Assembly: GCF_024807945.1 (NCBI RefSeq)
Contig: NZ_JANUFD010000006.1
Span: forward strand, 358,579 to 422,578
Origin: Pseudomonas sp. JUb42
Lineage (GTDB): Bacteria > Pseudomonadota > Gammaproteobacteria > Pseudomonadales > Pseudomonadaceae
Length of the DNA: 64,000 nucleotides
Reading direction: 5' to 3'
The notes below the pieces were generated by a model. It saw only the letters and a list, made by a program, of their open reading frames with translations, had not been told where the DNA came from and made no database searches. The first letter of the stretch is position 1, and each line of letters begins with the position of its first letter. Below, one piece after another: positions 37,204 through 45,291 of this stretch. A program made the translations under genes and the position numbers.

Positions 37204-38733
37204 TCAGCCACGGCTACGCGGCAGCGCCAGTTGCAACAAACGTGATTCATCGGCTTCGTCACGCATCAACTCGCCAGTGATAGCGCCCTCGCTCATGACC
37301 AGAATGCGATCGGCAATACCCATGACTTCCATCAGGTCACTGGACACCACAATGACCGCAATGCCCTGGGCGGCCAGGTTATGAATGATCTGGTAGATCT
37401 CGGATTTGGCGCCGATATCGATACCTCGGGTCGGTTCGTCGAGCAGCAGCACTTTCATCGGCATCGACAGCCAGCGGCCGAGAATGGCTTTCTGCTGGTT
37501 GCCACCGGAGAGGAACATGATCTGCTGGTCCGCCGAGGGCGTCTTGACGTTCATGGCCTGGATCTGCTGCCTTGCGTTGTCACGCTCCCAGCGGCCCTGA
37601 ATCAGGCAACCGAGGCTGACATGCCGCGGCCGTGCGCCAATATTGATGTTCTCGGCGACACTGGACAGAGGCACGATGCCTTCCTTCTTGCGATCCTCCG
37701 GACAGAGCAAAATGCCGGCACCTATGGCATCCCGCGGCGAACGCAGGATCAGCGCCTTGCCGTCCAGTTGCAGTGTCCCGGCAGTGCTGCGAGTCAGGCC
37801 CGAGAGCAGGCGAAACAGTTCGGTACGTCCTGCACCGACCAGACCAAAGAAGCCCAGCACCTCACCCTTGTCTACCGCAAAACTCACCGGCTCCTGCAAG
37901 CCCGGCCCGAGCAGACCGGTCACCCGCAGGCTCGGGCCCTGATGCTCACGCGCCCGATAGTTGTAGATGTCCTGGATGTCGCGCCCGACCATGCAGGTCA
38001 CCAGGCGGTCATGGTCCAATTCAGCCATGTTCTCGAAGGTTCGTACGAAACGGCCGTCCTTGAATACAGTAACGGCGTCGCAGATACGGAAAATTTCTTC
38101 CATGCGGTGGGAGACATAGAGAATCACCCGCCCCTCGTCCCGCAGACGGCTGATGATTGCCATCAAACGGTCGATTTCCCGCGCCGACAAACTACTGGTC
38201 GGCTCATCGAAAGCGATGACATGGGCATTGCGTGACATGGCTTTGGCGATTTCCACCAGTTGCCGCTGGCCCAGGGACAGATTGCCCAGGCGCATGGCCG
38301 GGTCGATCTCGTCTGCCAGGCCTTTGAGCAGTTCGCCAGCCTGACGCAGCATGGCCCGGCGATTGAGCAGGCCCATGCGGTTGGGCATATGGCCCAGCAG
38401 CAGGTTTTCCGCGACGCTCATTTCCGGGACCAGGTGCAGTTCCTGGTGAATCACCGCCACCCCGGCAGCAATACTGTCAGCGGTGGATTTGAACGCCAGG
38501 GCCTGATCGCCGATCTGCAGATCGCCACTGTTGGGCTGGTACGAACCGCCGAGAATCTTCAGCAGGGTCGATTTGCCCGCGCCGTTCTCGCCCATCAACG
38601 CATGGACTGTGCCGGGCCGGGCCTCGAAACTGATATCCGACAGCGCCTTCACGCCGGGAAAGGTCTTGCCGATCCCGTTGAAGCGCAGGCTGCCACCGAT
38701 TGTTGCCTGTTGCTGGATCGCTTGCTGATGCAT
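37204..38733 (-). CDS. araG: L-arabinose-type sugar ABC transporter ATP-binding protein
   Basis: A 509-residue double ATPase. First half: Walker [17 protein letters not shown], signature [14 protein letters not shown], Walker [13 protein letters not shown]. Second half: degenerate Walker [15 protein letters not shown], signature [13 protein letters not shown], Walker [13 protein letters not shown]. The degenerate second site is normal for sugar importers of this class. The start at 38733 (MHQQAIQQQ) follows ACAGGAGG. It lies 57 nt upstream of araH. Confidence 0.94.
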   Translation of the reverse strand: MHQQAIQQQATIGGSLRFNGIGKTFPGVKALSDISFEARPGTVHALMGENGAGKSTLLKILGGSYQPNSGDLQIGDQALAFKSTADSIAAGVAVIHQELHLVPEMSVAENLLLGHMPNRMGLLNRRAMLRQAGELLKGLADEIDPAMRLGNLSLGQRQLVEIAKAMSRNAHVIAFDEPTSSLSAREIDRLMAIISRLRDEGRVILYVSHRMEEIFRICDAVTVFKDGRFVRTFENMAELDHDRLVTCMVGRDIQDIYNYRAREHQGPSLRVTGLLGPGLQEPVSFAVDKGEVLGFFGLVGAGRTELFRLLSGLTRSTAGTLQLDGKALILRSPRDAIGAGILLCPEDRKKEGIVPLSSVAENINIGARPRHVSLGCLIQGRWERDNARQQIQAMNVKTPSADQQIMFLSGGNQQKAILGRWLSMPMKVLLLDEPTRGIDIGAKSEIYQIIHNLAAQGIAVIVVSSDLMEVMGIADRILVMSEGAITGELMRDEADESRLLQLALPRSRG

Positions 38734-38810
38734 GCAACCTCCTGTCGAACAACGCATAACCTTTTAGTTGTCGCAGAGGCCAAGGTAGGCGCGAACTGTA
38801 GGCGTTAATC

Positions 38811-38899
38811 GTGGGAGCGAATTCATTCGCGAAAGCGGTTATTCAGTCAAAAGAGGCCTGTGCAACGCCTGGCTTCTTCGCGAATGAATTCGCTCCCAC
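38811..38899. repeat. REP pair, family B (GCGAATTCATTCGCGAA type)
   Basis: GTGGGAGCGAATTCATTCGC faces GCGAATGAATTCGCTCCCAC between araF and araG, inside the operon. Such an intra-operon REP often protects the upstream message, raising the binding protein over the ATPase. Confidence 0.85.
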
Positions 38900-38958
38900 A
38901 AATCGCTCCCGCCTTTTAGCTCTTACCCTGCCCTACAACAATTGCCATCACACCGTGA

Positions 38959-39963
38959 TTACTTGTACAGACCAATCTTGGTCAGCACTTCCTTGAAGTT
39001 TTCCCGGGTGATCAGCGTGACGTCGTCCATCGCGGTGTATTTGGCAGGCTCCTTGCCGGTGGTGACCCACTCATACATCTGCAAGGCGGTGTTGTAGCCT
39101 TCCTTGTCGGGACTTGGCAGCATCGATCCGAAGAAGCCGCTCTTGGCTTTTTTCAGTTCATCGATGGCGTCGGTGCCGTTGATGCCGATACCGATGACAT
39201 TGTCCGGGGAGAACCCGGCACCCGCCGTGGCGCGCACGCCACCGAGCACGGTGTTGTCATTCATGCCGCCAACGATCAACTTCTTCGCTGCCGCAGGCAA
39301 TTTCGGCAGGGCCGCGTTGGTGGCGTCCATGCTGCCCGGTACATCGAGGGTTTTCTGCGGGGTAAAGAGGATATGGTCTTCAGGCAGACCGGCCTTTTTC
39401 AGCGCATCCACCGACCCATCGGTGCGCTTCTTGCCGGTGTCCAGCTCGTTGTACGTGTTGATGATGGCGTAGGTTTCTTTCCAGTCCCAGTTACGCTTCT
39501 TGGCTTCATCGGCCATGGCTGCGCCCTGTTTCTGGCCTACCTCAAAGGCCGCCATGCCCAGGTAAGGCACGTCTTCCATGAATTTGCCCTTGGAGTCGAC
39601 AAAGCGATCGTCCACGGCCATCACTTTCAGATCATTGGCCTTGGCCTTGGCGACGATGGCTGGGCCCAGTGATACATCGGGCGGGCAGATGACAAAGCCC
39701 TTGGCGCCGTTGGCGGCCAGGTTGTCGATCGCGGTCAGGGTTTTCTCGCCGTCAGGCACGGCGATCTTGATCACCTCGAAACCATGTTCCTGCCCGGCCT
39801 TCTCGGCGAACTGCCATTCGGTCTGGAACCAGGGTTCTTCGGCTTGTTTGACGAGGAAGCCGATCTTCACTTTATCGGCAGCGGATGCACCGGCCCCCAT
39901 GCCGAGGATGGCAGTGGCGACGGCGACACAGCACAGGGAACGAATCCCGTGACGACTCAACAT
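38959..39963 (-). CDS. araF: L-arabinose-binding periplasmic protein
   Basis: A 334-residue periplasmic binding protein with a signal peptide (cleavage near ASA-ADK, about 29). The mature part aligns by eye with E. coli AraF: KIGFLVKQAEEPWFQTEWQF, FEVIKIAVPDGEKTLTAIDN, NGAKGFVICPPDVSLG, VGGMNDNTVLGGVRATAGAG, GIGINGTDAIDEL. It feeds AraG/AraH. Arabinose is the best guess; related pentoses or galactose-type sugars are possible. Confidence 0.94.
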   Translation of the reverse strand: MLSRHGIRSLCCVAVATAILGMGAGASAADKVKIGFLVKQAEEPWFQTEWQFAEKAGQEHGFEVIKIAVPDGEKTLTAIDNLAANGAKGFVICPPDVSLGPAIVAKAKANDLKVMAVDDRFVDSKGKFMEDVPYLGMAAFEVGQKQGAAMADEAKKRNWDWKETYAIINTYNELDTGKKRTDGSVDALKKAGLPEDHILFTPQKTLDVPGSMDATNAALPKLPAAAKKLIVGGMNDNTVLGGVRATAGAGFSPDNVIGIGINGTDAIDELKKAKSGFFGSMLPSPDKEGYNTALQMYEWVTTGKEPAKYTAMDDVTLITRENFKEVLTKIGLYK

Positions 39964-39973
39964 AGCTAACTCC

Positions 39974-39984
39974 TTATTTTTATT
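39974..39984 (-). promoter_or_regulatory. Hfq-Crc motif at the araF ribosome-binding site
   Basis: Minus-strand AATAAAAATAA is followed directly by GGAG, the araF Shine-Dalgarno. Confidence 0.6.
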
Positions 39985-40086
39985 GAATAGCTACAGCGTC
40001 CAGCATTTTCTTGCGGTTCGGTTGCAGGCCCACGGCAGCGGTCCGGCAACCTCGTTAAACACCACACAACCAGTCATATCATATTA

Positions 40087-40827
40087 TCAATCAACACTAT
40101 GTAACCGAGTGTCACTCGCAACGACCTGAGTCTCCTGCCGGGCAAAGGAACCCGAGATCACCTCGGCCGCCTGCTCGATCAGGGTCATGCAGGCCCAGAC
40201 ACCCCGCGCCGCATCACGGCTGGCAATGGCATCAGCCAACTCCTTGTGCAGCGGTAGCGTGCGACCCAGTTCCCCCGGTACAGCCGAGGAAACCTCGAAG
40301 GACACCGCCAGCAACGCTCCGACAGCGGGCAACATCTGCTCAATGAACTGGTTATGGCTCGCCGCCAGTACCAATTCATGAAACTGCCGGTCCGCCAGGT
40401 TGTAGTCACCCTTGTCCGCCACCGAAAGCGCCAGCACCTTGTAGGCTGCCTGGATCGCCGCAATCTGCGCAGGTGTCGCCCTTTCACAGGCCCAGCGCAC
40501 CGCCATGGGTTCGATGGTCCGGCGCAGGTCCAGCAGGTCCTTGACGAAGCCTTCCGTCAGCCCCTTGCGCGCCAGCCAGCCCACCACCTGCGGGTCGAAC
40601 AGATTCCACTGGCGCAGCGGCAAAACCCGTGTGCCGACCTTCGGTCCCACCTCAAGCATGCCCTTGGCTACCAGGGTTTTGATCGCCTCGCGCAGCACCG
40701 TACGGCTGACACCCAACTCTTCGCACAATGCCGCTTCGACCTTGAGGGTCTGGCCCGGTTCCACATGTCCTGCGGCGATCCAGGTACCGAGGCGGTCCAC
40801 CGTCGAATCATGAAAATTACTGCGCAT
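40087..40827 (-). CDS. GntR/FadR-family regulator (probable regulator of the ara genes)
   Basis: A 246-residue regulator. Residues about 5-75 are the winged helix-turn-helix (AALCEELGVSRTVLREAIKT, LVAKGMLEVGPKVGTRVLPL). Residues about 95-225 are the all-helical FCD ligand domain with metal-site-type histidines (DRQFHELVLAASHNQFIEQM). The start at 40827 (MRSNFHDST) is preferred over a longer frame. It sits between araF and a divergent mutarotase gene, and two identical 12-mers lie in the adjacent intergenic region, so it very likely controls both. Confidence 0.88.
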   Translation of the reverse strand: MRSNFHDSTVDRLGTWIAAGHVEPGQTLKVEAALCEELGVSRTVLREAIKTLVAKGMLEVGPKVGTRVLPLRQWNLFDPQVVGWLARKGLTEGFVKDLLDLRRTIEPMAVRWACERATPAQIAAIQAAYKVLALSVADKGDYNLADRQFHELVLAASHNQFIEQMLPAVGALLAVSFEVSSAVPGELGRTLPLHKELADAIASRDAARGVWACMTLIEQAAEVISGSFARQETQVVASDTRLHSVD

Positions 40828-40951
40828 GAGCGCTGGCACTCCACTGGCTTTTGGTCTTAGCTGGAGGCTAATCATCACACCATTGGCTGTCAAACCGGTA
40901 GAAAACGCCGGAATGCTCAGGGTCAGTACCACATTGCGCTACCCGACCACT

Positions 40952-41041
40952 AAATAGTATTACAATTTAATTTTCAAGCTAAGATTTTTGCTCTATACAA
41001 CGAACTATCCGACGTAAATCCATCAAATAGTATTACCAATT
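40952..41041. promoter_or_regulatory. Paired candidate GntR operators
   Basis: AAATAGTATTAC occurs at 40952-40963 and again at 41025-41036, each followed by an AATT-rich flank. The core AATAGTATT is an odd palindrome (AATA-N-TATT) suited to a dimeric GntR protein. The copies lie between the regulator and galM. Confidence 0.65.
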
Positions 41042-41094
41042 AGCCCAGCGAGGTCGTTTGAACCCTGAATCAACACAACGTAGTACCCCTTTCG

Positions 41095-41110
41095 AACAAC
41101 AACAAAAAAA
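41095..41110 (+). promoter_or_regulatory. Hfq-Crc motif at the galM ribosome-binding site
   Basis: AACAACAACAAAAAAA, several overlapping AAnAAnAA matches, runs straight into GGA of the galM Shine-Dalgarno. This is the strongest such site in the window. Confidence 0.7.
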
Positions 41111-41121
41111 GGAAAACTCTG

Positions 41122-42270
41122 ATGATCCGTAACCGCTTTGCCACTCCTTTGGGACTGTCCTTGATGATTGCCACCCTCAGCGTCAATGCCGCCGGCCTTG
41201 AGCTGGCCAAACCGATTCCGTTCGGTACCACCAGCGACGGCGCATCGGTCGAGAAATACACCCTGCGTAACAGCCACGGCGTCGAAGCCAACATCATTAC
41301 CTACGGCGCCACCCTGCAATCGCTGCTGGTGCCAGGTAAGAACGGCAAGGTCGACGATGTGGTTCTGGGCTTCGATGATGTCCAGGGCTATCAGAACAAC
41401 GGCACAGTGTATTTCGGCGCGACCATCGGTCGTTTCGGCAACCGCCTGGCCGCAGGCAAATTCAGCCTCGATGGCACCACCTATCAGATTCCCCTCAACG
41501 ACAAGACCAACGCCTTGCACGGCGGTACCCAAGGGTTCGACAAACGGGTGTGGAAGGCCGAACCGAGCAAGGAACCAGGCTGGGTCGGGGTCAAGCTGAC
41601 CTATCTTTCAGCTGATGGCGAGATGGGCTTTCCCGGCAATCTGACGACCGAAGTCACCTATAGCCTCAACGAGAAGAATGAACTGCGTATTCAGTACAAG
41701 GCCGTCACCGACAAACCGACGGTACTGAACCTGACTAACCACAGTTATTTCAATCTGGCGGGTGCGGGCAGCGGTGATGTGCTCAAACAGGTCGCCACGT
41801 TGCATGCGGCGCATTACACACCGGTCAATGGCACGCTGATTCCGACCGGAGAACTGGCGCCCGTAGCCGGAACGCCGATGGACTTTCTCAAGCCCACCGA
41901 GTTCGGCAAACACATCAAGGACGATCATCCGCAGCTGAAGTTCGCGGAACAGAAACAAGGCGGGTTTGACTTCAACTGGGTGCTGGATAACCAGGGCAAA
42001 GTCAGCAAACTTGCTGCCGAAGTGTTCGACCCTGCCTCTGGCCGGCGCCTGCAACTGTTTACCACCGAGCCCGGCGTACAGGTCTACACCGGCAACTTCC
42101 TCGATGGCAGCATCAAGGGCAAGGCCGGCAAGGTCTATCCGCACTGGGGTGCGTTTACCCTGGAAACCCAGCACTTTCCTGATGCACCCAACCAGCCCAA
42201 CTTCGGCAGTACACGCTTGAATCCGGGGCAGACCTATACCCAGACTACCGTCTTCAAGTTCGTGCGCTAA
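41122..42270 (+). CDS. galM: Secreted aldose 1-epimerase (mutarotase)
   Basis: A 382-residue galactose mutarotase family protein with a signal peptide (cleavage near VNA-AGL, about 23), so periplasmic. Catalytic residues are visible: His in NALHGGTQGFDKRVW and NLTNHSYFNLAG, and the C-terminal Glu in FTLETQHFPDAPNQPNFGS. It interconverts alpha and beta anomers of aldoses. Next to araFGH it would supply the anomer that the importer prefers (inference). Confidence 0.93.
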   Translation: MIRNRFATPLGLSLMIATLSVNAAGLELAKPIPFGTTSDGASVEKYTLRNSHGVEANIITYGATLQSLLVPGKNGKVDDVVLGFDDVQGYQNNGTVYFGATIGRFGNRLAAGKFSLDGTTYQIPLNDKTNALHGGTQGFDKRVWKAEPSKEPGWVGVKLTYLSADGEMGFPGNLTTEVTYSLNEKNELRIQYKAVTDKPTVLNLTNHSYFNLAGAGSGDVLKQVATLHAAHYTPVNGTLIPTGELAPVAGTPMDFLKPTEFGKHIKDDHPQLKFAEQKQGGFDFNWVLDNQGKVSKLAAEVFDPASGRRLQLFTTEPGVQVYTGNFLDGSIKGKAGKVYPHWGAFTLETQHFPDAPNQPNFGSTRLNPGQTYTQTTVFKFVR

Positions 42271-42299
42271 AAAACTCAGGCTTCAGGCACATGCCACCT

Positions 42300-42389
42300 G
42301 TGGGAGCGGATTCATCCGCGAAGAAGACACTCCAGTCGATACATTTTTATCGTCTGAAACACCGTCTTCGCGAATGAATTCGCTCCCAC
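42300..42389. repeat. REP pair, family B
   Basis: GTGGGAGCGGATTCATCCGCGAA faces TTCGCGAATGAATTCGCTCCCAC between convergent galM and the metal-binding protein gene. Confidence 0.85.
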
Positions 42390-42398
42390 AATTCGTGG

Positions 42399-43292
42399 TT
42401 ACTTACCCTTCATCGCCACAACCAGCTTGTCGACGTTGTAGCGAAACATCTGCGCATAGCTGGCGGCCGGGCCGTCAGCTGGCGACAGCGATTCGACATA
42501 CAGCTCACCGCCCGGCTGAGCGCCGCTGGCATCGGCAATCTGCTTGACCAGACGCGGATCACCGGAGTTCTCGAAGAAGTAGGCGCTGACGTGCTCGGCC
42601 TTGATCTGACGGATCAGTTTCGACACATCGGCCGCCGATGGTTCTGCCTCGGTGGAGAAGCCCAATGGCGACAGGAACGTTACGCCATAGGCATCGCCGA
42701 AGTAACCGAACGCGTCATGGGAGGTCAGCACTTTACGCTGAGCCTTGGGAATGGCCTGGATCTGCGTGCGAGCGTAGCTGTCCAGCTCCTTCAACTGAGC
42801 GATATAGCGCTCGCCGTTGGCCTTGTACTCGGCAGCCCCGTCCGGGTCGGCCTTGCTCAGGGCAGTGATGATATTGCCGACATAGATCACACCATTTGCC
42901 GCGCTGTTCCAGGCATGCGGGTCAGTGATGCGCTTGCCGTCTTCATCCATGCTGCGGGTCTTGATGCCGTTGGACAGCACCACCGGCTGGCCCTTGTAGC
43001 CCGACGCCTTGATCAGGCGATCCAGCCAGCCTTCCAGATGCAGACCGCTGACGAAGGTGACGTCCGCCTGCTTCAACGCCTGGGCGTCGGCCGGGGTCGG
43101 CTCATAGACATGGGGGTCGCCGTTGGGACCAATCAGCGAGGTGACATGCACGCGGTCGCCGCCAACGGTATGCACCATGTCGGCGATAACGGTGAAGGTC
43201 GCGACCGCTTCCAGGGGCTTGGCCTGGGCCAGAACAGAAAACGCAGACAGCGCAAAGGCTGCCATCGCGCCCAATAGCATGGATTTCTTCAT
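42399..43292 (-). CDS. Zinc/manganese ABC transporter substrate-binding protein
   Basis: A 297-residue cluster A-I metal-binding protein with a signal peptide (LSAFSVLAQA, about 22). The four-ligand set of the family is visible as His in GPNGDPHVYEPT, His in TDPHAWNSAAN, His in TSHDAFGYFGD, and an acidic residue near the C-terminus. There is no His-rich loop, unlike classical ZnuA, so it is more like AztC/MntC. Zinc is favoured because of the Zur-like boxes upstream. It lies 20 nt after the permease gene. Confidence 0.88.
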   Translation of the reverse strand: MKKSMLLGAMAAFALSAFSVLAQAKPLEAVATFTVIADMVHTVGGDRVHVTSLIGPNGDPHVYEPTPADAQALKQADVTFVSGLHLEGWLDRLIKASGYKGQPVVLSNGIKTRSMDEDGKRITDPHAWNSAANGVIYVGNIITALSKADPDGAAEYKANGERYIAQLKELDSYARTQIQAIPKAQRKVLTSHDAFGYFGDAYGVTFLSPLGFSTEAEPSAADVSKLIRQIKAEHVSAYFFENSGDPRLVKQIADASGAQPGGELYVESLSPADGPAASYAQMFRYNVDKLVVAMKGK

Positions 43293-43312
43293 GGTTTTGC
43301 TCTCGTTAAGGT

Positions 43313-44182
43313 TTAGTTGACCAGGTGAGGCTTGGGGAAAAATCGACGCAGGATCCCTGTGCGTCCGAACAACAACGAAAAGCCGTAGAAGGCACTGGCC
43401 GTCAGGACGATGGCCGGGCCGGAAGCGACGCCCATGTGATAGGACACGATCAGCCCGATAAACCCGGACAGGGTCGCCACCAGGGTCGAAATCAGCATCA
43501 GCGCGCCCAATGAACTGGCCCAGAAGCGCGCTGCCGTGGCGGGCAGCATCATCATGCCCACGGCCATCAGCGTGCCGAGCGCCTGGAACCCGGCGACCAG
43601 ATTGAGCACTACCAACAACAGGAACAGTACGTGATACAGCGAACCGCGCCCGCCCACGGCCCGCAGGAAGCCGGGATCGAAACATTCCAGCACCAATGGC
43701 CGGTAGATCAGCGCCAGTAGCACCAGGGTGAAGGAGGCAATGGCGCCGACCATGAAAATGGCGTCAGAGTCGATGGCCAGAATGGTGCCGAACAGCACAT
43801 GCAGCAGGTCGACGTTGGAACCATGCAGCGACACGATCAACACCCCCGCAGCCAGAGATGTCAGGTAGAAACTGGCAAAACTGGCGTCCTCGCGCAGGCT
43901 GGTCAGGCGGCTGACCAACCCCGACAACAGCGCCACGGACAGCCCGGCGATCATGCCGCCAAAGCCCATGGCCGGCAGCGACAGACCGGCAAACAGAAAG
44001 CCCACCGCCGCCCCCGGCAATACCGCATGGCTCATGGCATCGCCGACCAGGCTCATGCGCCGCAGCATCAGCAGCACACCCACGGGACCGGAGCCGATAC
44101 CCAGGGCCAGGCACGCCACCAGGGCCCGACGCATGAAACCGAACTCGACAAAGGGCTGGATCACCGCGTCATACAGCATCAT
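43313..44182 (-). CDS. Zinc/manganese ABC transporter permease
   Basis: A 289-residue ABC-3 family permease (ZnuB/MntB type) with about eight or nine hydrophobic helices (GPVGVLLMLRRMSLVGDAMSHA near residue 35 is the family signature). It overlaps the ATPase gene by 4 nt. It forms the membrane channel for the binding protein encoded downstream. Confidence 0.92.
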   Translation of the reverse strand: MMLYDAVIQPFVEFGFMRRALVACLALGIGSGPVGVLLMLRRMSLVGDAMSHAVLPGAAVGFLFAGLSLPAMGFGGMIAGLSVALLSGLVSRLTSLREDASFASFYLTSLAAGVLIVSLHGSNVDLLHVLFGTILAIDSDAIFMVGAIASFTLVLLALIYRPLVLECFDPGFLRAVGGRGSLYHVLFLLLVVLNLVAGFQALGTLMAVGMMMLPATAARFWASSLGALMLISTLVATLSGFIGLIVSYHMGVASGPAIVLTASAFYGFSLLFGRTGILRRFFPKPHLVN

Positions 44183-44943
44183 GAGCGGGCTCCTGTTGAA
44201 TCGTCCGACTCAGCGGCGCACAGCTCGGCATCGGCGCTCCAGAACTCGGCCATATTGCGCGCCTTGCGCAGGTTCTCCACGCTCAGCACCTCGGCGGTAT
44301 TGCCCCAGGCAATGGCTTCACGGGCCATCAAGAGGGTTTGCGGAAAGTGCTGGCGCACCTGATCGATATCGTGGAGCACCGCGATCACCGTGCGGCCCTG
44401 ACCATGCCAGGCGCGCACCAGTTGCAACAGGTCATTGGTGGTGCGGGCATCGATTGCGGTAAAGGGCTCGTCGAGGAGAATCACTGCGGCGTCCTGCAAC
44501 AGCAGCCGGGCAAACAACACGCGCTGGAACTGCCCCGAGGACAGTGAACCGATGCTGCGCCCTTCGAAGCCTTCCAGCCCCACTGCCTGCAGCGACTCGC
44601 GAGTGCGCCGACCTTGATCGCGGCTCAAACCGCGAAACGGCCCGATGCTGCGCCAGGCGCCCATGGCCACGGTGTCGGCCACGCTCAAGGGGAAACTGCG
44701 GTCGATCTCGGCAGCCTGAGGCAGATAGCCCAGGGTGCGGGTGGCCAGGGCACCGCGATCGACGCGCCCTTCTGCCGGTTTCATGGTCCCGGCAATGGCC
44801 TTGATCAGGGTCGACTTGCCAGCACCATTGGGGCCGACAATCGCCGTCAGGCTGCCCGCCTCAAAACGCCCGCTGAGGTGATGTACGGCCGGGCGCCGCT
44901 CGTAGGCGACGGTGAGGTTATCCAATGCGATGGCTGCACTCAT
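44179..44943 (-). CDS. Zinc/manganese ABC transporter ATP-binding protein
   Basis: A 254-residue ATPase. Walker [17 protein letters not shown], signature LSSGQFQRVLFARLL, Walker B AVILLDEPFTAID. The start at 44943 (MSAAIALDNLTVAYERR) overlaps the stop of a small upstream ORF by 4 nt (ATGA), so translation is probably coupled to it. The overlap with the permease continues the pattern. Confidence 0.92.
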   Translation of the reverse strand: MSAAIALDNLTVAYERRPAVHHLSGRFEAGSLTAIVGPNGAGKSTLIKAIAGTMKPAEGRVDRGALATRTLGYLPQAAEIDRSFPLSVADTVAMGAWRSIGPFRGLSRDQGRRTRESLQAVGLEGFEGRSIGSLSSGQFQRVLFARLLLQDAAVILLDEPFTAIDARTTNDLLQLVRAWHGQGRTVIAVLHDIDQVRQHFPQTLLMAREAIAWGNTAEVLSVENLRKARNMAEFWSADAELCAAESDDSTGARS

Positions 44944-45071
44944 GGAATCGCCACCGCCCAGACAATGGCCAGCCATAACAGGACCAGCATGGCCAGGGCC
45001 AGCAGCAAGCGGTGCACAGCGGATCGGGCCAGCATCGAGCCGGTGATGGAAGGAACGCGAGGAGCTTTCAC
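44940..45071 (-). CDS. Small single-helix membrane protein at the head of the metal ABC operon
   Basis: 43 residues from a GTG at 45071 (VKAPRVPSITG...). The C-terminal half is one membrane helix (HRLLLALAMLVLLWLAIVWA) ending VAIP. The stop overlaps the ATPase start by 4 nt, the signature of translational coupling, and a GCAGG lies about 10 nt before the GTG. An ATG start at 45035 is possible but would remove the N-terminal tail. I do not recognise a family. Inference: a small subunit or leader of the transporter. Confidence 0.6.
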   Translation of the reverse strand: MKAPRVPSITGSMLARSAVHRLLLALAMLVLLWLAIVWAVAIP

Positions 45072-45092
45072 GAGAGGGTAACCTGCAACTAT

Positions 45093-45109
45093 TTGTTACA
45101 GTATTACAT
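45093..45109. promoter_or_regulatory. Zur-like box 1
   Basis: TTGTTACAGTATTACAT matches the Pseudomonas Zur pattern ATGTTAT-n3-ATAACAT at most positions and lies 22 nt upstream of the small ORF. Confidence 0.6.
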
Positions 45110-45120
45110 AGCAAAAGCCA

Positions 45121-45141
45121 TAATGTTACTAGATAACATTA
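45121..45141. promoter_or_regulatory. Zur-like box 2 (palindrome)
   Basis: TAATGTTACTAGATAACATTA holds perfect 8-bp arms (TAATGTTA/TAACATTA). Its 17-bp core ATGTTAC-TAG-ATAACAT has the size and spacing of a Zur box. Confidence 0.75.
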
Positions 45142-45171
45142 GATTTTTTTCATCTTCATTGATCCTGACCT

Positions 45172-45277
45172 GTGGGAGCGAATTCATTCGCGAAAGCGTT
45201 ATTCCAAGTGGTGAAGATGCGTCGGATGTACCGGCCTATTCGCGAATGAATTCGCTCCCACAGAATTCGCTCCCACC
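45172..45277. repeat. REP pair, family B, with extra half unit
   Basis: GTGGGAGCGAATTCATTCGCGAA faces GCGAATGAATTCGCTCCCAC (to 45261); a further half unit GAATTCGCTCCCACC follows at 45263-45277. Confidence 0.85.
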
Positions 45278-45291
45278 TTCTTGGTGGGGGA

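Noticed and set aside
43293..43685. An N-terminal extension of the metal-binding protein
   Set aside because: It is antisense-like sequence inside the permease gene; the signal peptide starts at the ATG at 43292.
42399..45071. Calling this operon the classical znuABC
   Set aside because: The binding protein lacks the His-rich loop and zur is not adjacent, as it is for znuC-znuB in Pseudomonas. A second importer of the AztC/MntC kind fits better.
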